From: Pachypanchax playfairii
Lineage: Eukaryota > Chordata > Actinopteri > Cyprinodontiformes > Aplocheilidae
NCBI GenBank assembly: GCA_006937955.1
Contig: SSNP01000120.1
Location: 1,078,745-1,142,744, forward strand
Direction of reading: 5' to 3'
Length of the DNA stretch: 64,000 bases
Part shown: piece by piece, positions 58,171-64,000 of the stretch
How the letters are laid out: every line of letters begins with the position of its first letter
Position numbering within the stretch: position 1 is the stretch's first letter
The notes under the pieces: model-generated
The model's input: the letters and a program-made list of their open reading frames with translations, nothing else
What the model was told of the DNA's origin: nothing
Databases searched by the model: none
Position numbers and translations under genes: made by a program

Positions 58171-60828
58171 TCAGTTTTTAGGAGTGAAGCTTGGAGCTGT
58201 TGCTCTTCTTCTCCACTCCTTAAACGTGTGGTCACATGCAGCTTTTCACAGGAAATGGATGGATGTCTTAAATTTCTTAAATTCAGTAAATTTTAGAAAA
58301 TCCCTGTAACTTCAGAGAAATGCCTTTAAATGATGCTGTCATGACAGACACACCTTTAAATTGATAATTATCCTTCTACAACGTGGAGAATATGCAGCTC
58401 TACCTTGTTAACTTCTTCTTTTGTATCGTGCACTTTATTGGACTTCAAAACGCAATTAACTGTATCTGGTTTTGAGGTGGACAGGCAGAGACACAAAGAC
58501 ATTAAAATAAAACAAAACAACATGGTGGGAGCACGATGAAAATAACAAAAACTAACACAAAAAACAGTCAAAATACATTTACTGCAGATAACCACATTAT
58601 AGGCATATTATAAATAACTAGGAGTTTTTGATATATTATATTATATAGGAAGTTTTATTTGGTCGGTTGGTTGGTTGTGTGCGAGTGGTGAGGGCTGCAC
58701 ATGTATAAGAACATGGCTGTTTCTATGTACACGTGTATCAGTCAAAAGGCTGATTTGATCTTTTGCATCACTGTACTGGTCTTACATGAGGCAGCCCCAA
58801 ACAATTTCTAATGTTTCTGTGGACTTTCATCTAATATTTCCTGTTTTATTGGTTGTCATGGCTTCTAAACGTTGTCCTGCTCCTCAGTATTCTGTAGTGA
58901 AAGATGAGAGTTGAGGGGACAACAGCAGGCAGTTTGCTCAGGCAGGACTCCTGCAGTTTTTGAAATGGTGACAGCTGTCAGCTGTATAAAGTTTGGCTCT
59001 GTCTCTGCAATTCTTTAAAAAAAACACACACACACAACAACCTTCACAGCATAATATGAGCAATGTCTACCATCTGCCCTTCTCTGCCACACGCTACAGC
59101 TTCATTTGATCCAAGAGGACGTGGTTTCTTGTTTTTAGACAACAGATGTGAATCTTTCAGTGTTTATTTGTACATCAGACAAGTATGTTTGCATTATGTC
59201 TAACCACAATGTACAGCATGTAGAGAGAATTCTGATGAATGTGCAGACAAGGTGGCTCTCCCAACTCAGAGCTGCTCTTTCATTCACTTTTCAGATTTGC
59301 AATTCGAGTATAGATCATGGTACTGCTAAAGACCTGAAGAGAAAATAAATGATTTTCACTGATTAATCTAAAAAAAAAAAAATCAGAAATGTAGAGCAAT
59401 GTATTTTGGTTTCTCTACATTAATGAGCTTGAAATAGTATGAATGATACATCTCTGATTAGACATTTTCCTGATTTCTTTCATATTGTAAAGATTATTTT
59501 AAAAACGCCTGTAGTTATTGATCCACTTCACGTTGGCCACATTGTGCTACGATGTGAATGAAGCTGCTATCACAGAAACAAAGAGGGCGTGGACTGTAAC
59601 TTATCTGCACTGATGTGAAACACTTTGTATAAACTTTATTGGACCTCTTTCATTAAAAATTACACACCTGACTGTTATTATTGTCCATTTGTTGTCATTA
59701 TATTACAGCTCTTGAGGAGCGATGCTAGCTTCACCTTAAACACATCAGCTGTTTCAGCTCTGTGACTACCTCTCTTGGTGGCACATAGAAATCACACTAG
59801 TACGTTGACTTTAACCCCTGTGGAGCAGCCACATGACCCCATCCCCCAATGCCTGTTATGACTCTCTTGAACCCTGATATGATGCATTGCTCAAATATCA
59901 AACCACACAAACCCAACAGGAGCTGAGATGTAGCCTAGCCTTAAAACCAGAGTGGTTGGTTTGCATTACATTCTTGATAACTAAGTCACGCCTGTGGCTG
60001 CAAGACCCTAGTCAGAGAGCTGTGACCACCACTATCACAGTGGTCCAATCAGGACGTCGAAAAGGCATCACCACAATGATAAGCCATCTAAAGTTCTCTA
60101 CTGAGGGTTAGTGCATGCTGAAAACCATTGTGGACCTGGAGCCCACTGTGTTCTTAACATGTACCTGAAAACCTTGTTAAGACCCTTCAAAGACCTTGTC
60201 CATGTTCTGGTATATATTTTCATTATCTCCACAAAAGTTTGCAAATGTGCTACCAAGACCTCGAGGATCCATGTTAACACTGACAAGAAGGGTAAAATCG
60301 ATCTGTTTAAAAGATGAAATATGCTCCTCTCTTTCCTCCTGTTGTCCACAAAGCTCACACAGTACAGAATGTCCAGTTCTGTCTCTGTATTTCCATGACA
60401 TCCTACCTTGTCTACAAACCAGCCGTTTGCATACAAACCATCCGGCTGTGGCTGTAAATCTTTCTGTGTACACACTGTCCCATCCTACATCTGTGATGCT
60501 ACTAACCGCTTTAATCTGTTGAGTTTCTGTAAACTCTGCTGCCCAGTTTACATCCACTTGTTTAATAAACAACTGTAACGCTGCACAGATGCAGTTTAGA
60601 CATGTTTTAAGATCTCTGTAGAGTCCGTGGGGGCCACATGTTTGTGTGGCTTGGGTTTGATTAGGCCAGGAGGAGGTGGAATGTTCTGTGTCAGCGGGAG
60701 GTCACAATCTTGCCTCCTGATAAACTGAATGACAGTTTGAAAGTCCAGTTATCAGACCTGCACAGCTAACTTGTCTGCTTGTCTATTGTGGACCTGGTGA
60801 CTTCGGAGGACCAGATTTAGAGACAATT

Positions 60829-61200
60829 GCCTCTTTTTCAACTGGCACAAACTGGCATCTACTCAGCTCGCCCGACTCCGCCCGAGTATTGTCTTGTGTA
60901 TCCATTGTGTTCACAGTAGTGAGCGTGGAGGTGTGGAGGAGGGTGGGGTTTCGATTTGCAAGCAGCGCGAAAAGTCCATGACACAGAAAGTAGTCCAACA
61001 GAAAACCCACCGGCACGGCAGGAAGCTTTCAGAAGTGTTTCTAGCGGGAGGTTAGGCAGCCACATGCCATACCAATCAGAGGGCAGCATTGACGGGGTGG
61101 GGGTACTAGCATCATCAACTATCCTAGCCAATCACTGCACAACGGATGCAGCGGCCTGACTCAGCCCAACTCGTACTACCTCCAGAGGTGGTACAAAAAA
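60829..61200. mobile_element. Probable non-autonomous DNA element
   Basis: Starts CCTCTTTTTCAACTGGCACA, ends ACCTCCAGAGGTGGTACAAA. It is GC-richer than the surroundings and resembles a common fish inverted-repeat element with a CCTTTTCCACTGGC start. Ends match poorly here, so boundaries are uncertain. Confidence 0.4.
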
Positions 61201-61211
61201 ACGATTTTAGC

Positions 61212-62036
61212 TAGAGCTGGGCGAAAAAACATAAAAACTGCCAATCCACATTAAGTAGCGCAGAGACGATCCAATCACAGCCGCAGCATCACGTCATGTG
61301 ACTTGTTACGTACAGCACTAGTGCCGAGCCGCACATGTGTATTTGTTTGGGAAGCAGCCAGCGGCCGTGCCGCCCAGGTAATGGAGGAAATGAGTGTACC
61401 GACTAGAGAAAAATCAACCGAGAGTTTGGGTGACCAGGTTACCGAAGAGAACACAGATGACGGTTCCAATGCCGGAGAGATTGTTGAAAGGAAGGGCCAG
61501 AGAAGTTCCGTAGTGTGGAAGTATTTTGGCTATTTGAAGTCTGACAAAAAACAGAGTAGCGCACACTGTAAAATGTTCCCACAAAGTCTGGAAATACAAA
61601 AAACCTTTTTTATCACCTGAAGCAGTGGCACCCACTAGAACATGCTCAATCTTTGACTGAAAGCGCTAATTTGTCATCAAAAACAAAGAGAGGAATCCCT
61701 GCGATGCAGCAACAGTCAATTGAGTCGGCTTTCTCCAGCGTCTTACCATATAACAAAAAAGCTAAGAGACATAGCGACGTAGCGGCTACCTTTTGTGTAG
61801 TTTGCAATATTGGCCTTTATTTATCTGAAACTGAAGTCTCATGTTCCTTAAGTACATCTGCCCTGTTGAACTTATTGTGGGAAATAAATGTCTAAATCAA
61901 AACAAGCTGCTGATTATTTCATCTTTTACTTGTGAGCAACGGCACATTTATATCTTACAAATATAGTTATTTGGCTTATATCATGATATATATCGTTATC
62001 GCCTGAAATGAAAAAAACATATATCGCCCAGCTCTA
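61212..62036 (+). mobile_element. hAT element, 825 bp, with perfect TIRs and target duplication
   Basis: Terminal inverted repeats TAGAGCTGGGCGA are perfect. The flanks ATTTTAGC (61204-61211, 62037-62044) are an identical 8-bp duplication. It carries a truncated transposase start (61381-61760). The intact ends suggest a comparatively recent insertion. Confidence 0.93.
61381..61760 (+). pseudogene. hAT transposase N-terminus with BED-type zinc finger (broken)
   Basis: From ATG 61381 (MEEMSVPTREK) the frame gives an acidic leader and then SSVVWKYFGYLKSD, the start of a BED zinc finger, the DNA-binding domain of hAT transposases and ZBED proteins. The Cys pair is damaged (AHCKMF where CxxC is expected). 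The next pieces, LEHAQSLTESANLS-like and QQQSIESAF, continue in another frame near 61620-61750. The RNase-H-like catalytic part and the C-terminal hAT dimerisation region are missing. It is enclosed by the hAT ends 61212-62036. Confidence 0.7.
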
Positions 62037-63395
62037 ATTTTAGCATAAAAAATGCAGATGTGATGGTATGAGGGAAACAATGGAAGCACTTGTTCGAAAA
62101 ACCTAGTAGATGTTGCTGTCTGTGATGCCAACGTTGTTTGGCTTGTTAAAGGTGTTAAAAGGCCACAAATCGGATCAACTCTCATTGCATTTCCGGCAAA
62201 CCTTTTTTTCCGCTTCTCGTCCATCGTTTCATTGGAATGAGATTACATAAGAAGTCTTGTTGTTACTGTCAACAGATGACTTCCATATCACTATAGTCAA
62301 AGCTTATCACCTTGATAGAAGATAAACATGATTCTCACTCACTGCACATCTGGCAAAGACAGCAACTCTTCTTTAGTTGGGCTGCTTATCACCTGTCAAT
62401 TTTCTCGACTCTTTCTGCCAGTATATTGACTTCAGCTGCACAGAATGTCCTAAAGAACTTAAGAGTTCATGTTCAGTGTTTTGTTTGTCTCAACATTCCT
62501 TGCAGTCACACAGCAGTCATGCTTTTAGAACTGTAACTTTAAGCTAATGGATCGGTCTAAATAATGTGTAACTTGGCTAAACCTTTACTCTTCAATTAAT
62601 GTTGAACCAGTTGGGTGTTTTCATACCTACTAAATCCTGGTCATGGGGAGTTGGTGCTGCAGGAGGAAACATGCAGGGGTCCTTACAGAAAGACCCCAGT
62701 TGGGTGATGGACCTGTGACCTTCCTGCACACAATGCTAACCATCTGCACCACCGTGCAGCCCAGAGCTGACTATGTTCCTGTGAGCTGGTCACCATCAAT
62801 TAAAACCAAACAGTTACTTCAAAGAGTTTTACAACTGATTTATTTGTGTCTCTTCAGATAAAGTTATAAATGTTCTCAGTTACATTGAAGCTTTTCATTT
62901 CGCAGCACTTTTAAGTTTCTCGCTCATGTGATAATAAATCCCAGATAAATCCCACGGGAACCTGTGGATTCTTTTTTCTGGGATAATAAATCTCCTGGAA
63001 TCCTACAATATGTTCTGTGATAATAAGAAATATGACTTCTCTATCTTTTCTTGTACCTTCTAACATGAAGAGGCTCCCGTCAGCACGCATGAAATATTCA
63101 GTCACTTCTGTAACACCCGAATAAATAAAGTTAGAAATCTTGGATGTTGTGCATTTTCTGGAGGGGTAAAAGTACAAGAATCAGGAGAGATGTACCATTA
63201 CTATAAGTTCATGTTTTAGTTTGTCCAGCGTATTTTATGACTCTGAACTTTTTGTGTTAAATAGAAGGAAAGTATCACTAGATGCAGCAACAGGCGCCAA
63301 ACAGCTTGAATTACTCAGTGGTTTATGGTTAACTTACTGAGACAAATGAGAAATATCTGTGTGGATTATATGGATCACAGCACAGAGCATTTCAG

Positions 63396-63408
63396 ATCTC
63401 TCTCTCGC

Positions 63409-63469
<61 letters not shown>
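63396..63469. repeat. (CT)n microsatellite
   Basis: About 37 CT units with two CG interruptions at the left. Confidence 0.95.
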
Positions 63470-63475
<6 letters not shown>

Positions 63476-63579
63476 TAGAAACTTGTCTGTCTGACCATCT
63501 GATTCTTTCTTCTTCTCTCTTTTAATACCCGTTGCTTTTGGACTACAACCTGCAGAGCATACCAGACTGATGGCTTTTT

Positions 63580-63945
63580 GTCACTGTGTGTGTGTGTGTG
63601 GGGGGGGGGGGGGGGTATGTATTTCTGACCTCCTGGGGACCAGTTTCCTGACTTTTACTATCTTTCTGGGGTCCGAGGGTTCTTGTGGGGACCGAAGCCT
63701 GGTCCCTATGAGGGGGACTCCCCTTTTTAGGGTTAGGGGTTAGGTTTATAGGTGTGGTGTGAATAGAGTTTTAGTTAGTCTTAGGGTTAGTTATAGATCA
63801 GTAATGGTTAAGGTTAGTAAAAGGGTTTGGGTTAGGTATAAATCTAGTTACTAAAATCAATGGAAGTCAATGGACGGTCCCCATAAGGATAACAAAACAC
63901 ACTTGTATGTGTGTGTGTGTGTGTGTGTGTGTGCGTGCGTGCATG
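63580..63945. repeat. Fish interspersed repeat bounded by (GT)n, with GGTTAG motifs
   Basis: (GT)n and poly-G at 63582-63615, then CCTGGGGACCAGTTTCCTGA, GGTCCCTATGAGGGGGACTC, a stretch of TTAGGGTTAG-like motifs at about 63726-63835, and GTCCCCATAAGGATA before (GT)n at 63905-63935. I recognise this arrangement as common in teleosts. Its origin is unclear. Confidence 0.65.
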
Positions 63946-64000
63946 AGTGAGCACCCAGAGGGCTACAAATGGACTGTGTTCAGGAACAGGCCTAAACAAC

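Larger units (their letters stand above)
34840..64000 (+). other. col4a6: Probable col4a6 intron 2 (continues past the window)
   Basis: No Gly-X-Y exon or 7S cysteine exon on the plus strand was recognised in this 29 kb. I treat it as intron filled with repeats. Stretches where I see nothing nameable: 34850-35310, 37261-38830, 39380-39640, 41495-42764, 43545-43870, 45640-46380, 46880-47470, 47775-49460, 51455-53690, 54792-57110, 57440-60825 and 62045-63390. They contain only AT-rich sequence and short simple repeats. Confidence 0.5.

Noticed and set aside
60098..60572. Overlapping frames of 108-131 codons on both strands
   Set aside because: No recognisable domain, no codon pattern, and both strands are open at once, which points to chance. 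No splice or promoter context was found.
63726..63835. Interstitial telomere array
   Set aside because: GGTTAG motifs are degenerate and part of a common interspersed fish repeat, not a tandem TTAGGG block.

Overview
This is vertebrate, almost certainly teleost fish, genomic DNA. It is AT-rich and intron-dominated, its few coding exons are small with GT/AG borders, and it is crowded with fish-type transposable elements (hAT, PIF/Harbinger, TTAA-target elements, Tc1, L2-like LINEs, a tRNA-derived SINE and a solo LTR). There are no operons, bacterial genes or viral genomes. Almost all open frames longer than 60 codons are chance frames or transposon debris.

The only host genes I can support are two type IV collagen genes arranged head to head. 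On the minus strand are exons 1-4 of an alpha5-like chain (col4a5): the signal-peptide exon at 33126-33209, the 7S cysteine exon at 4391-4447, and Gly-X-Y exons at 1872-1961 and 980-1024. All are phase 0, and intron 1 is about 28.7 kb. On the plus strand, about 1.4 kb from the col4a5 start codon, two small exons (34640-34650 and 34794-34839) join across a 143-bp intron into a clean signal peptide, as expected for the start of col4a6. The region between them (about 33210-34639) is the shared divergent promoter. It is locally CpG-rich, holds inverted CCAAT boxes and a pyrimidine-rich tract, and contains a 10-N gap inside a poly-C run. The rest of the window (34840-64000) is probably the large second intron of col4a6; I found no further col4a6 exon in it.

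The introns are a layered transposon record. The dominant family is a roughly 590-bp element with TTAA target duplications and AGAGGCC termini. It has eight full, partial or rearranged copies, plus a longer 2-kb relative at 49467-51446 and part of a second long copy at the very start of the window. Many insertions are datable by nesting: a 72-bp TTAA element inside a MITE; a 716-bp inverted-repeat element inside a MITE inside an L2-like LINE; a hAT inside a hAT; a MITE inside a Harbinger. Several hAT elements have perfect 8-bp target duplications. Three DNA-transposon remnants keep pieces of their protein genes (BED zinc finger, Harbinger transposase, Myb/SANT-like domain). A 17-bp minisatellite with a 119-bp higher-order repeat occupies 36293-37260.

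I do not see a previously undescribed functional system. The most useful novel observations are the 72-bp element, the MITE family and its long relative, the fold-back copy, the higher-order minisatellite, and CTCF-like motifs in convergent orientation around the collagen promoter. All family names come from recognised motifs and remembered homologues, not database searches.
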